Below, in pieces: positions 52,469 to 61,567 of a stretch of 64,000 nt of DNA. Each line of letters begins with the position of its first letter. The first letter of the stretch is position 1. The notes beneath the pieces were generated by a model. That model was not told the DNA's origin, made no database searches, and was given only the letters and a program-made list of their open reading frames with translations. A program made the position numbers and the translations under genes. Source of the stretch: CAZOWL01 sp964583605 (lineage in GTDB: Bacteria > Pseudomonadota > Gammaproteobacteria > Chromatiales > Chromatiaceae); the NCBI GenBank assembly GCA_964583605.1, contig CAZOWL010000002.1, positions 1 through 64,000 on the forward strand, written 5' to 3'.

Positions 52469-53700
52469 TGAGCACAGAGACCACCGGGTTCCTTGGCTGG
52501 ATCGATAAGCGCTTTCCGCTGACCAAGGTTTGGAACGAGCACCTCGCTGAGTATTACGCGCCGAAGAACCTGAATTTCTGGTCGTTTTTCGGATCCCTTG
52601 CCCTGCTGGTGCTGGTGATCCAGGTCCTGAGCGGCGTCTGGCTGGCGATGAATTACAAGCCCTCAGCTGAGCACGCCTTCGCCTCGGTCGAGTACATCAT
52701 GCGCGATGTTGAGTGGGGCTGGCTGATCCGCTACATCCATTCGACCGGCTCCTCGGCCTTTTTCGTCGTCATCTATCTGCACATGTTCCGCGCGCTGCTC
52801 TGGGGCTCGTACCGCAAGCCGCGCGAGCTGCTTTGGATCATCGGTGTCGTGATCTACCTCGTCATGATGGCGACGGCCTTCTTCGGCTATCTGCTGCCGT
52901 GGGGTCAGATGTCGTACTGGGGCGCGCAGGTCATCGTCAGCCTGTTTGCGGCGGTACCCGGGATCGGCGAGGATCTCGCCCTCTGGATCCGCGGTGACTA
53001 CGTGATCTCCGATGTCACGCTGAACCGCTTCTATGCGCTACACTTTCTCCTGCCGTTCGTCTTGGCGGCACTCGCCTTCGTGCATGTGGTGGCGCTGCAT
53101 CGGGTTGGATCGAACAACCCGGACGGTATCGAAATCAAGGAGAAGAAGAATGAGAAGGGTGTGCCGCTGGACGGGATCCCGTTTCATCCCTACTACACGG
53201 TAAAGGATATCACCGGCGTCGTCGTGTTCCTGGCCTTCTTCTCGATCGTGCTCTTCTTTGCGCCGACCTTCGGCGGCCTGTTCATCGAGCCCCCAAACTT
53301 CCAACCGGCTGACCCGCTGCAGACACCTGAGCACATCGCGCCCGTTTGGTATTTCACTCCCTTTTACGCCATCTTGCGCGCCGTGCCGCCCCTCGGTGGC
53401 TCCCAGTTTCCCGGGGTGCTCGTGATGTTCGCGTCGATCCTGATCTTCTTCCTGCTCCCGTGGCTGGATCGCAGCCCGGTCAAGTCGCTCCGCTACAAAG
53501 GTATCGTATCGAAGGTGGCACTCGGGATCTTCGCCGTCTCGTTCGTCGTGCTGGCCTGGCTTGGGATGCTCTCGGCCACCCCGACGCGCACCCTGCTGGC
53601 GCAGATCTTCACAGTCCTCTATTTCGCGTTCTTTGTGCTGATGCCGATCTACACCAAGCTGGAAAAGACCAAGCCCGTGCCGGAGAGGGTAACGCCATGA
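52468..53700 (+). CDS. petB: Cytochrome b of the bc1 complex
   Basis: 410-aa protein with eight membrane helices. The bis-His heme sites are in helices B and D (residues about 90-210), and the quinol-oxidation PEWY-like segment appears as APVWYFTPFYAILR. A short Lys/Glu-rich loop is inserted near residues 222-230. It overlaps petC by four bases. Confidence 0.97.
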   Translation: MSTETTGFLGWIDKRFPLTKVWNEHLAEYYAPKNLNFWSFFGSLALLVLVIQVLSGVWLAMNYKPSAEHAFASVEYIMRDVEWGWLIRYIHSTGSSAFFVVIYLHMFRALLWGSYRKPRELLWIIGVVIYLVMMATAFFGYLLPWGQMSYWGAQVIVSLFAAVPGIGEDLALWIRGDYVISDVTLNRFYALHFLLPFVLAALAFVHVVALHRVGSNNPDGIEIKEKKNEKGVPLDGIPFHPYYTVKDITGVVVFLAFFSIVLFFAPTFGGLFIEPPNFQPADPLQTPEHIAPVWYFTPFYAILRAVPPLGGSQFPGVLVMFASILIFFLLPWLDRSPVKSLRYKGIVSKVALGIFAVSFVVLAWLGMLSATPTRTLLAQIFTVLYFAFFVLMPIYTKLEKTKPVPERVTP

Positions 53701-54434
53701 GGAAGCTGGTTGCCGCATTCATCTTGACGCTCTCGCCGGCGCTGGCCCTGGCCGCGACCGGGGGTGTGCCGCTGCAGAAGGCGAATATCGATCTGGAGGA
53801 CCAGGAGTCTCTGCGACGGGGGGCGCGTCACTTTGTCGACTATTGTCTGAGCTGCCACTCGCTGCAGTTTCAGCGTTACAACCGGATGGGTGAGGATCTC
53901 GGCATCTCGGAAGCCGAGCTGCGTGACAGCTTCATCTACGACGGCGGCCGCCCGGGCGACCTGATGACGATCTCGATGCGTGGCGACGATGCCGAGAATT
54001 GGTTCGGCACCGCGATCCCGGATCTGACGCTGGCCACACGCTGGCGTAGCCCAGACTGGGTCTATACCTATCTCAAGAGCTTCTACGTCGACCCGTCGCG
54101 GCCGTGGGGCGTCAATAACGCCGTGTTCGCGGACGTCGGCATGCCGCATGTATTGGGCGGACTGCAGGGCGTGCAGCACGCCGTCTATAAAGAGGATAAG
54201 CACGGCGGGGATGAGCACGGCGTCCTCACTGGCCTAGAGCTGGTCGAGCCGGGGACGATGTCGCCAGAGGAATACGATACGATGGTGCGCGATCTGACGG
54301 CCTTCCTGACCTACGTCGGCGAGCCGATCGCGTTGGAGCGCCGCGAGCTGGGCGTCAAAGTCTTGCTGTTCCTCGGTGTATTCTTCGTCTTCGCATATCT
54401 GCTCAAGAAGGAATACTGGAAGGACATCCACTGA
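53697..54434 (+). CDS. petC: Cytochrome c1
   Basis: 245-aa protein from ATG 53697 (overlapping the petB TGA); the longer frame runs into petB. Signal peptide about 1-20, covalent heme motif CLSCH (50-54), and a C-terminal membrane anchor (about 222-238, LLFLGVFFVFAYLL). Electron acceptor from the Rieske protein. It is followed by a degenerate repeat copy. Confidence 0.96.
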   Translation: MRKLVAAFILTLSPALALAATGGVPLQKANIDLEDQESLRRGARHFVDYCLSCHSLQFQRYNRMGEDLGISEAELRDSFIYDGGRPGDLMTISMRGDDAENWFGTAIPDLTLATRWRSPDWVYTYLKSFYVDPSRPWGVNNAVFADVGMPHVLGGLQGVQHAVYKEDKHGGDEHGVLTGLELVEPGTMSPEEYDTMVRDLTAFLTYVGEPIALERRELGVKVLLFLGVFFVFAYLLKKEYWKDIH

Positions 54435-54438
54435 TAAG

Positions 54439-54535
54439 TATGGGACGAGGCGCACCGCGCTTCAAGATGCCGGGCGCCTCGGACCTGATCATTCCCTCAC
54501 TCCAACCTTCTCCCGGCGGGCAAGGGAGTGGCTCG
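54439..54535 (-). repeat. Degenerate copy G of the dispersed element
   Basis: In petC sense: TGGGACGAGGCG, ..., GCGCCTC, CTGATCA, then CCCTCACTCCAACC, matching the order of copy E but with several changes and without the distal part. It follows the petC stop by 4 bp, in the same relative orientation as the full copies. Confidence 0.65.
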
Positions 54536-54665
54536 GCGTCGCAAGCTCAGTCGCAACGGCGGTCTCAGCCGTGAGCACTGCGCAGGAAGCTCGGGACAGG
54601 GCGCCGCGAAACCGCAACGCCAGCGAAAATAGCTGTTCCTTGCGCCACGGTGAATCGACGGTGCT

Positions 54666-54697
54666 GCGACATCCTCTACGAGAAACGAGTATACTCG
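54666..54697 (+). promoter_or_regulatory. Probable sspA promoter with overlapping palindrome
   Basis: -35 GCGACA (54666-54671, four of six consensus), 18-bp spacer, -10 TATACT (54690-54695). The palindrome CGAGTATACTCG (54686-54697) covers the -10 box and could be an operator. Confidence 0.5.
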
Positions 54698-54871
54698 CAA
54701 GCTTACGCGATCGGCCGAGGCCGCTCTGGCGCGGCTGATCGTATGCATTCGGCCCCTCGCGCGGTTAAGGAATGAGCCTGAGCGCCAGGCTCGCTTCGCC
54801 CAGAGGCACGCCCTGTGGCGCAGCGACCAGCTGCCCGCGGTGCGGTGTGCCGAGCCCAGGACTCCCCCTGT

Positions 54872-55510
54872 GTGGCTGCCACCAGTAGACGTATGGTGAT
54901 GACGCTATTTTCTGACCCCTCCTGCCCCTATTGCCACCGAGTCCGTATCGTACTGGCAGAAAAGGGAATCACAGTCGAGATTGTGAATGTCGAGGCCAAT
55001 GACCTACCGGACGAGGTCATGGATTTCAATCCCTATGGCACGGTGCCGACCCTCGTCGATCGTGATCTCAGGCTGTATGAGTCGCGCATCATCATGGAGT
55101 ACCTCGATGAGCGCTTCCCGCACCCCCCGTTGCTGCCCGTCGACCCGGTCGCCCGGGCGAATGCCCGGCTCTTCATGTACCGCGTAGAGCGGGACTGGTA
55201 CAGTCTGCTCGAACGCATGAGCCGGAACGGGGATGATCAGGGGGCGGTCGCTCAAGCGCGCAAAGAGTTGCGCGAGAGTCTGATTGCGACCTCTCCCGTG
55301 TTTGCGGCGCGCCCGTTCTTCATGAGTGACGAGTTTTCGTTGGTGGACTGCTGCGTTGCGCCGCTGTTGTGGCGCTTGCCGATGGTTGGCGTCGCGCTGC
55401 CATCGGCCGCCAAGGCCGTGACCGACTACGCCGCGCGCATCTTCAAATGGCCGGCGTTCCAGCAAAGCCTTACCGAGCAAGAGCGCGAGATGATGACCGA
55501 CTTCCGGTGA
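54872..55510 (+). CDS. sspA: Stringent starvation protein A
   Basis: GST-fold RNA polymerase-associated regulator of the stringent and acid responses. GTG 54872 gives 212 aa, the same length as E. coli SspA, and MTLFSDPSCPYCHRVRIVLAEKGI, LVDRDLRLYESRIIMEYLDERFPHPP and FMSDEFSLVDCCVAPLLWRLP follow the family. Position 18-21 reads CPYC, a thiol motif that E. coli SspA lacks. petABC-sspAB is a conserved order. Confidence 0.95.
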   Translation: MAATSRRMVMTLFSDPSCPYCHRVRIVLAEKGITVEIVNVEANDLPDEVMDFNPYGTVPTLVDRDLRLYESRIIMEYLDERFPHPPLLPVDPVARANARLFMYRVERDWYSLLERMSRNGDDQGAVAQARKELRESLIATSPVFAARPFFMSDEFSLVDCCVAPLLWRLPMVGVALPSAAKAVTDYAARIFKWPAFQQSLTEQEREMMTDFR

Positions 55511-55573
55511 GACGCCGACGGTAAGTGTGGTCGCGCGGACTGATCCGGATCCTATGTCTTCCTAAGAGAAGCG

Positions 55574-55963
55574 ATGACACCGAATCGACCCTACTTGATC
55601 CGTGCGCTCTACCAATGGATTCTGGACAACAATCTGACGCCGCACCTCCTTGTCGATGCGCGACGCAAGGATGCCGAGCTGCCGATTGCCTATGTGCAGG
55701 ATGGCAAGATCGTGCTGAATATCGCGCCGAGCGCGGTTCGCGGTCTCGTTATCGGCAACGACCGCATCTCATTTGGGGCCCGTTTCGGCGGAGTGGCGAT
55801 GGACGTGTCCGTCCCCGTCGAGGCCGTCATCGGCATCTACGCCCGCGAGAACGGGCGCGGCATGTTGTTCCCGGAGGACGAGGAGCCGCCGCCCGATGGC
55901 TCACCGGACGACGACGGTTCGCAACCGCCGCGCGAGCGCCCCGCACTGAAGGTGGTCAAGTAG
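55574..55963 (+). CDS. sspB: ClpXP protease specificity-enhancing factor SspB
   Basis: 129-aa adaptor that delivers ssrA-tagged proteins to ClpXP. The folded domain (about 1-100: RPYLIRALYQWILDNNLTPHLLVDA, NIAPSAVRGLVIGNDRISFGARFGG) is followed by an acidic linker and a short C-terminal ClpX-binding tail (RPALKVVK). It overlaps the convergent DUF3301 gene by eight bases. Confidence 0.95.
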   Translation: MTPNRPYLIRALYQWILDNNLTPHLLVDARRKDAELPIAYVQDGKIVLNIAPSAVRGLVIGNDRISFGARFGGVAMDVSVPVEAVIGIYARENGRGMLFPEDEEPPPDGSPDDDGSQPPRERPALKVVK

Positions 55964-56264
55964 GCGATGCGCAGAGACCGAAGCCAATATCGACCAGGTC
56001 CTGGCCAATAAGCACCAGTTGGCCGGTGTGTCGGCCGACACCTTCCTCGCTGTACTCGAAGTGATAGGCTCGTCGGATCTTGATGCCGGAGCGTGTCCAA
56101 TGCAGACTCAAACGTCTCAGGGCGATGGTCTGGTCGAGGAGCTGCAGACCGCGTCGCGCGCACGCCGCCGAGCAGATTCCGAGGGCGATCTCGCGCGCCC
56201 GCAGGCTGTCCAGCCAGAGCCAGCCGATCAGGAATACGAAGGAAAGAAGTAGCAAGTTCTCCAT
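55956..56264 (-). CDS. DUF3301 single-pass membrane protein
   Basis: 102 aa with one N-terminal membrane helix (about 3-19), then REIALGICSAACARRGLQLLDQTIALRRL..., the DUF3301 pattern. The start has GGAG at good spacing. Convergent overlap with sspB by eight bases suggests shared termination. Function unknown. Confidence 0.88.
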   Translation of the reverse strand: MENLLLLSFVFLIGWLWLDSLRAREIALGICSAACARRGLQLLDQTIALRRLSLHWTRSGIKIRRAYHFEYSEEGVGRHTGQLVLIGQDLVDIGFGLCASPT

Positions 56265-56371
56265 GAGGCTCCGTGTACTGTGCGAACGCGGCCTCTGCGT
56301 TCGGGGATCGCTCCCGCGACCGCGCGATTGTCCCTATATCCTGCCATGAACTGGGCCTCAATGCCGATCCG

Positions 56372-56611
56372 ATGGAACGTTTTCTCAGCTGGCTCGACAG
56401 CCTTCCACTCTACTATTTGGTCCTGCCGGCGGCTGTCCTCGGTCTTGCCCCCTTCTACCCGGAGCCGCACCTCTGGGAGAAGCTTGTTATGCTCTCCGCC
56501 GGCGAGCTGGTCCGCCTGGTCGATATCTTCGATCTCGTCATGCACGGCGTTCCGGTCGCGTTGCTGGCGATCCGGCTGGGCCGTGACCTGAGCCGCAGGG
56601 CGCGCCGATGA
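56372..56611 (+). CDS. Small membrane protein related to RND-associated proteins
   Basis: 79 aa from ATG 56372. Two hydrophobic helices (about 11-28 and 50-66) with the recognisable middle GLAPFYPEPHLWEKL and LVDIFDLVMHG. Databases often label this family RND transporter, though it is far too small to be one; I do not support that function. It diverges from the DUF3301 gene. Confidence 0.72.
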   Translation: MERFLSWLDSLPLYYLVLPAAVLGLAPFYPEPHLWEKLVMLSAGELVRLVDIFDLVMHGVPVALLAIRLGRDLSRRARR

Positions 56612-56788
56612 GTTGGATCCTGCCTGTCGCAAAGGCCGAGTCGCAGCGGTCCGGCAGGAGCGGACAGGTGCGCCGGGGCTGGAAACCACACTCGGCTTCC
56701 CGACCCCATCTCGTGTAGTAGTCGGCGATATGACGCCGCCGATCCCGCAGAATGACTCGCTTTTTTCAACGGAGAAGGAGACGATCTG

Positions 56789-57430
56789 ATGAGTGTTCGC
56801 ATTTTGATCGCTTTACTCGCGGCGATGGCCTTAGGCCTGACGTCCTGTGGCGGCGAGCAAGAGCCCACGTCCTCTGAGCCGGAGATGTCGTCCGAGCCAG
56901 GCACGACGTCGGAGCCCGAGATGACGCCGCAGGCCGAGACATCCCCCGGGGCCGAGACGGCCGCCGAGCGCGAGCCGAGCGCGGTCGAGTCGGTGATGGA
57001 GCAGGCCAGCGAGCGGCTCGAAGAGGCCAAGGAGGCTGCAGGCGAGATGGCAGAGGGTGCGCAGGAGTTCACCGAAGAGCAGGTCGAGGCCGCTGGCGAG
57101 GCCCTGGAGGCGACTCAGGAGATGGCCGGGGACGCAACCGAGTCGATGACCAAGGCCGCAAGCGACCTGACCAGTGACGCGGAGCAGATGGCCGAGGAGG
57201 CGATGGAGACCGTCGACGAGTCCGTTGAGGGCATGGCGCCGGGCACCGAGCAAGCAAGCGAAGAGGCGACTGGAATGGCCGAGGAGTCCATGCCCGCCCT
57301 CGAGGAATCGGGCGCTGCCATGCAGGAAGAGGCTGGCAAGGCGGCCGAGTCTGCCCATGAGGCGGCGATGGGCGAGACCGCTTCAGACGAGGCGAAGGCC
57401 CTGTCTGAAGAGGCTATGTCGCGAGACTAG
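56789..57430 (+). CDS. Acidic Ala/Glu-rich lipoprotein
   Basis: 213 aa behind a strong ribosome-binding site (AAGGAG). The signal peptide ends in a lipobox LTSC (cysteine about residue 20). Residues about 25-70 repeat SEPEM/TSEPEMT-like Ser/Glu/Pro units. The rest is almost all Ala, Glu, Met, Ser, Thr and Gly in helical heptad-like runs, with no tryptophan, tyrosine or histidine-rich core; it resembles LEA or apolipoprotein-like filaments. No known family. Confidence 0.75.
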   Translation: MSVRILIALLAAMALGLTSCGGEQEPTSSEPEMSSEPGTTSEPEMTPQAETSPGAETAAEREPSAVESVMEQASERLEEAKEAAGEMAEGAQEFTEEQVEAAGEALEATQEMAGDATESMTKAASDLTSDAEQMAEEAMETVDESVEGMAPGTEQASEEATGMAEESMPALEESGAAMQEEAGKAAESAHEAAMGETASDEAKALSEEAMSRD

Positions 57431-57453
57431 TCGGCCAGCTGGTCGGCCAGCTG
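57430..57453. repeat. Tandem 12-bp repeat after the acidic lipoprotein gene
   Basis: GTCGGCCAGCTG occurs twice in a row directly after the stop codon of the acidic lipoprotein gene. Probably a small tandem duplication. Confidence 0.6.
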
Positions 57454-57580
57454 GCGGCCCAGGCCGGCGTCGGCCCGCGCCAGGGGGCGATCTCCGCCAC
57501 GGCACAGGGATGTGCCGTCCTCCCAACCGGTGCAGGGTCCGCTCGGCCGACCCTTCCCGATTGTCCGACCAATCTCGGCT

Positions 57581-58684
57581 TCACTCTCCCTCTGACTCCG
57601 GATGAGACCTTTTTTCGAAGCGCGGCTCTCTAATCGGGGGGCCTGCGGGGGCGCGCAGCTCGGGACCTAGCAGGATCGCAATCGGCCGAGTATCGGGGTT
57701 CGCGTCCAGCGCGATCTTCAGCGCCATCGTCAAGGGGACGGACAAGAACATCCCTACCGGACCAAGCACCCAGCCCCAGAACACCAACGAGCAGAAGACC
57801 ACCAAGGTCGAGAGGCCGACGCCTCGCCCCATGAACTTCGGCTCGATAAAATTACCGATCAGGATGTTCACCACCATGTATCCGGCCGTGGCCCAAAGGG
57901 CGGAGTGCAAACCCAGTTGGACGAGGGCGAGGAGGATCGCGGGCACAGCGGCAACGAAGGATCCGATGGTCGGCACGAAATTGAACAGAAAGGCCACCAG
58001 CCCCCAGAGGACGGCGAAATCGATCCCGAGCAGCGAGAGCCAGCCCCAGATAAGCAGGCCGGTGACCAGGCTCGTCGTGGTCTTGATCAGCATGTAGCGG
58101 TTGACGTTGGTCAGCACGTGATCGAGCCGCGTGAGCGTCACCTCGGGCGTCTTCAACGCCGCCTGCAGCTTCGCGGGGAGTCCGGTTGCCTCCAAGAGGA
58201 TGAAGATGACCGTCAAGAGGATCAGCAGCGCGTTGGTCAGCGCCCCGCCGATCCCGCTAATCAGATCCCCGGCAATGCCCATGGCATTCGCCGGGTTGAC
58301 GTAGGTGGTGAGAGCCTCGCGGGGGACGTGAAAGCCGGCCGTGTCCAGCCATTGCACGAGCTCTAGCGTGAGCCCTTTCAGGCGTGCTTGGTAACCGGGA
58401 AGGCTACTCATGAAACGGTCGAGTGAGCCCGAGAGCAGTGACGTGATGAGACCGCCTACGCCGATGAGACCCGCGATCACGACGAGCAGTGCGACCGAGG
58501 CCGGGAGATGACGGTGTTTGAGCCAGCTGAGCAGGGGAGAGGTGATAATCGCTATAAAGACGGCTAAGAGGAAGGGGGTCAACAGGGGAGCCGCCGCCCG
58601 CATCCCGGCGATCACGATGACGAGGGCCCCGGCGACAACGAGAAACCGTGCAGCAGGCGAGAATTCCATGGGTCGACGATCCAT
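57581..58684 (-). CDS. AI-2E family transporter (PerM-like)
   Basis: 367 aa from ATG 58684; GTG 58696 and ATG 58669 are alternatives. About eight membrane helices with a large loop between helices 3 and 4, and the family tail GWVLGPVGMFLSVPLTMALKIALD. The family includes permeases for autoinducer-2 and small solutes; the substrate is not predictable. Co-directional with the lipoprotein gene at 59146. Confidence 0.9.
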   Translation of the reverse strand: MDRRPMEFSPAARFLVVAGALVIVIAGMRAAAPLLTPFLLAVFIAIITSPLLSWLKHRHLPASVALLVVIAGLIGVGGLITSLLSGSLDRFMSSLPGYQARLKGLTLELVQWLDTAGFHVPREALTTYVNPANAMGIAGDLISGIGGALTNALLILLTVIFILLEATGLPAKLQAALKTPEVTLTRLDHVLTNVNRYMLIKTTTSLVTGLLIWGWLSLLGIDFAVLWGLVAFLFNFVPTIGSFVAAVPAILLALVQLGLHSALWATAGYMVVNILIGNFIEPKFMGRGVGLSTLVVFCSLVFWGWVLGPVGMFLSVPLTMALKIALDANPDTRPIAILLGPELRAPAGPPIREPRFEKRSHPESEGE

Positions 58685-58726
58685 AGGCCGGCGCACGCAA
58701 CCAACCCTAGTCCAAAAGAAGCTTTC

Positions 58727-59146
58727 TTACTTGAACGGCGGCAAGCCGGAGTACAGCCACCAGGTTCCAGACCCCGCGTCGTAACGCCAGATCTGACGAT
58801 CGACTAGGCTGCGTACGCGCTGCTCATCCTCGTACAGATAATCGATCTTTACGACCTGATTGGCGACCTCGTCGCTCCCCAGAACTGCTGGCTGGACGAC
58901 CTCATAGCTGAGGATGCGAAGGTTCGTCGTCCAATCGGGACGCGGGACCTGCGCATGGGCATCAGCGTGCAGATAGCCACTCGCGGTCTCGAAGTAGCCC
59001 CAGCGCATGGCCGATCCATAGGCGTTCACTGCGGCCTCAAGGGACATGCTCTTCTTGTCGCGCTCGATCTGAGCGCAGCCGGAGAACAGAAACATCATCG
59101 CCGAGAGCGAGACCGCCGTGATTCGGAGATAGTGCAAAGGGATCAA
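58727..59146 (-). CDS. Predicted lipoprotein of unknown function
   Basis: 139 aa from a TTG at 59146 (no ATG upstream of the lipobox). The signal sequence ends LFSGC (cysteine about residue 24). The mature domain (about 30-139) is alpha/beta with a conserved AVNAYGSAMRWGYFETASGYL helix and a final QIWRYDAGSGTWWLYSGLPPFK. It resembles uncharacterised gammaproteobacterial lipoproteins. 42 bp upstream of the AI-2E gene, same strand. Confidence 0.75.
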   Translation of the reverse strand: MIPLHYLRITAVSLSAMMFLFSGCAQIERDKKSMSLEAAVNAYGSAMRWGYFETASGYLHADAHAQVPRPDWTTNLRILSYEVVQPAVLGSDEVANQVVKIDYLYEDEQRVRSLVDRQIWRYDAGSGTWWLYSGLPPFK

Positions 59147-59190
59147 CTGCCGTCTCTTGGTATCGGTTCAGAACCAACCGGGGCACTCGT

Positions 59191-59220
59191 AGGTCGGGTC
59201 AGCGCGGCGTAACCCGACAA
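59191..59220. repeat. Short palindromic intergenic repeat
   Basis: GTCGGGT (59193-59199) and ACCCGAC (59212-59218) flank AGCGCGGCGTA. This resembles a GTCGGGTTA...TAACCCGAC palindrome that I recall as common in proteobacterial intergenic DNA. It sits in the divergent region between the lipoprotein and traB genes. Confidence 0.6.
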
Positions 59221-59353
59221 TAGTGGACGAGTTGCACCAGTCGTTCGTGGATCATTCCTATGGTAATGATACGCGATGGCCCTAGCCGGGACCAAGGTAC
59301 TACGGTCGTGTCGCGGAAGCGGTATCATGCGCCCTTTTTTGGAGTGTCTCGGG

Positions 59354-60565
59354 ATGCCGGAGTCTTTGCCCCCCGCACCGGAGGACCGCGAGCCGAGGAT
59401 CGACCTGAGCCTCGGAGAGGCCGAGCTGACCCTACTCGGCACCGCGCACGTCTCGCGAGCCAGTGCCAATATGGTTCGTTTGCTGATCGAGGAGGGCCGT
59501 TACGATGCTGTTGCGGTCGAGCTCTGCCGCAGCCGCTACAACGCGATGCTGGACCCGGGCTCTCTTTCGCGCATGGATCTGTTCTCGGTGATCCGTGAGC
59601 GGCGCGTCTATATGGTCGTCGCGAGCCTAGCCCTATCGGCTTACCAACAGCGCTTGGCCGATCAGTTCGGCATCGAGCCTGGTGCGGAGCAGCGCATGGC
59701 CGTGCGTCTGGCCCGCGAGCAAGGGTTGCCGTTGGTACTCATCGATCGCGAGATTGGTGTGACACTGCGCCGGCTGACAGGGAGTCTGAGCTGGTGGCGA
59801 CGCTATACCCTTTTCGTCGGCCTGCTGCTCGCGATGCTCTCGCGCGATGAGATCACCGAGGAGGAGATCGAGCGGCTCAAGGAAGGCGACGTGCTCGAGA
59901 CGACCTTCGCCGAGCTGGCCGAGGATCGCCGTGATCTCTTCGTGCCGCTCATCGAAGAGCGCGACCGTTATATGGCCGCGAAGCTGCGTGCAGAGATTGC
60001 CGAGAAGGATTGTCGCCGCGTGTTGGTGGTGGTCGGGGCCGGACACCTGGACGGCGTCGCCCGCGCGCTGCGCGACAACCGGGGCGACCCGGCCAACGAA
60101 ATCGAGCAGCTCGAGGAGGTGCCGTTCCCAAGCCCATGGCCGAAGCTCCTCCCATGGCTCGTCGTGGTCGCGATCCTCGGCGGGTTCGCTTACGGGTTCG
60201 CCCGCAACCCGGCGCTCGGATGGGAGCTTGTCCTCGATTGGGTCCTCATCAACGGCACGCTCGCCGCCGCGGGCGTGGCGTTGGCCGGTGGCCATCCGCT
60301 GACCGCATTGGCCGCCTTCGTAGCGGCCCCACTGACCTCGCTGAATCCAACCATCGGCGTCGGCGTGGCCACGGCTGCCGCAGAGCTCTCGCTGCGCCGT
60401 CCCAGCGTCGGCGACTTCAGCCGCCTGCGGGCCGATGTGAGCCACTACACCGGCTGGTGGCGGAACCGCGTCTCGCGTGTACTGCTCGTGTTTATGCTGA
60501 GTACGCTGGGATCGGTGATCGGCACCTATGTGGCGGGCTTCCGCATCTTCGAGAAGCTGCTGTAA
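59354..60565 (+). CDS. TraB-domain membrane protein
   Basis: 403 aa from ATG 59354 (SD GGAG). The N-terminal cytoplasmic TraB domain (about 15-255) carries the signature LLGTAHVSRASA, VAVELCRSRYNAML and VLVVVGAGHLDGV. Three or four C-terminal membrane helices (about 268-403) follow. The fold is related to GumN and Tiki proteases, but the family's activity in bacteria is unclear. Confidence 0.88.
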   Translation: MPESLPPAPEDREPRIDLSLGEAELTLLGTAHVSRASANMVRLLIEEGRYDAVAVELCRSRYNAMLDPGSLSRMDLFSVIRERRVYMVVASLALSAYQQRLADQFGIEPGAEQRMAVRLAREQGLPLVLIDREIGVTLRRLTGSLSWWRRYTLFVGLLLAMLSRDEITEEEIERLKEGDVLETTFAELAEDRRDLFVPLIEERDRYMAAKLRAEIAEKDCRRVLVVVGAGHLDGVARALRDNRGDPANEIEQLEEVPFPSPWPKLLPWLVVVAILGGFAYGFARNPALGWELVLDWVLINGTLAAAGVALAGGHPLTALAAFVAAPLTSLNPTIGVGVATAAAELSLRRPSVGDFSRLRADVSHYTGWWRNRVSRVLLVFMLSTLGSVIGTYVAGFRIFEKLL

Positions 60566-60703
60566 GTGGAGCCAGGAGACGAGGCCCTGGATCTCGAGCC
60601 AGGCACACGTCGGTTTTCGTGTTTTCGCCCTGGGGTTCGTCTGCCACAAGTCATTACGGGGTCGGTCGCTTGACTCGTCGGCGACCACGGAATGGGTCGG
60701 AGT

Positions 60704-60721
60704 GTCGGCCCCTGGGCCGAC
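60704..60721. terminator. Hairpin after traB
   Basis: GTCGGCC (60704-60710) and GGCCGAC (60715-60721) around CCTG. It lies between traB and the convergent yqiA pseudogene, so it could end both transcripts. No U-run. Confidence 0.35.
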
Positions 60722-60792
60722 CGGTCTCGAGCCCGCAATTTGTGATGAGTGCGAGAGCTCTTGATTGACCTCCTCGGATCGCTCGTGTCGCC

Positions 60793-61394
60793 CTAGGGTG
60801 GGGCGCTCCGGCCCGCGACGGTGGCGGCGATGATTGTCACCGCCTCCTCCAGGTGCCGAAAGGCGTGGTCGCCACCTGGGTAGATCAGCACTCGCCCGCA
60901 GGCTTGGTACAGTTTGGCCGCGATTTGGTAATCGATGACCTCGTCGCCGGCGTCAAGGAATAGTGTCGTCGCGGTCGCGTTGTCCGCGCACGGCGCCGGA
61001 AGCCCGTAGCGACGCGTGGGTCTGCGCCGTCTCTGAGGAAACGACGTATTCCTGGCCATTCGCCGTCGTCATCGACTGGCCCAAAAAGCGGGCGAGGAGA
61101 TTCCACGGCTCGAGTGCCGGGTTGATCAGAAACAGATGATGGAAACGAAAGCGACGTGCCAGGTATTGGCCATAGAATCCGCCCATAGAGCTGCCGACGA
61201 CGACCGGTCCCTCAGCAGCGTTTGGGCCTATCCCGAGCTCGCGCAGCACCCCGGTCAGCACGGCCACCGCGTCATCGGGCCCGGTGCGCAGGGTAATTCG
61301 GTGCCACGACCGGCGTGGGCGCAAGGCGCTCGCGGAGCACAGCCGCCTTCTGCGACCGATGGGAGCTGTTCAAGCCATGGAGATAGATGATCAT
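60793..61394 (-). pseudogene. yqiA: YqiA-family alpha/beta-hydrolase, two frameshifts
   Basis: Three frames join to a YqiA-type esterase. Frame 1 starts at 61394 (MIIYLHGLNSSHRSQKAAVLRERLAPTPVVAPNYP). The second, after a shift near 61275-61285, has PDDAVAVLTGVL and VVVGSSMGGFYGQYLA with the nucleophile serine. The third, after a shift near 61000, has LFLDAGDEVIDY and GGDHAFRHLEE with the acid and histidine. The full triad is recoverable, so the lesions are recent or are sequencing errors. Confidence 0.82.
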
Positions 61395-61567
61395 GCCGTT
61401 GGCGCCCGTTCGATGCGCGGTACAGAGGTCGTACGGCGTTAGCTCTACCGTGACCTTGTCGCCTGTGAGGATGGCGTTCGCGAGACTGAAGAAACGGCCC
61501 CTTAATGGACCGATTTGCTCGGTTATCGTAAGATTACCAAACCTTGCATCGCAGGAGTGACTGACTC

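Larger units (their letters stand above)
54435..54871. other. petC-sspA intergenic region
   Basis: 437 bp. It contains the degenerate repeat (54439-54535) and a probable sspA promoter (54666-54695) overlapping a perfect 12-bp palindrome. No gene seen between. Confidence 0.5.

Noticed and set aside
56372..56611. RND transporter annotation for the 79-aa membrane protein
   Set aside because: The protein has two helices and is about one-tenth the size of an RND pump; the label has no support in sequence.
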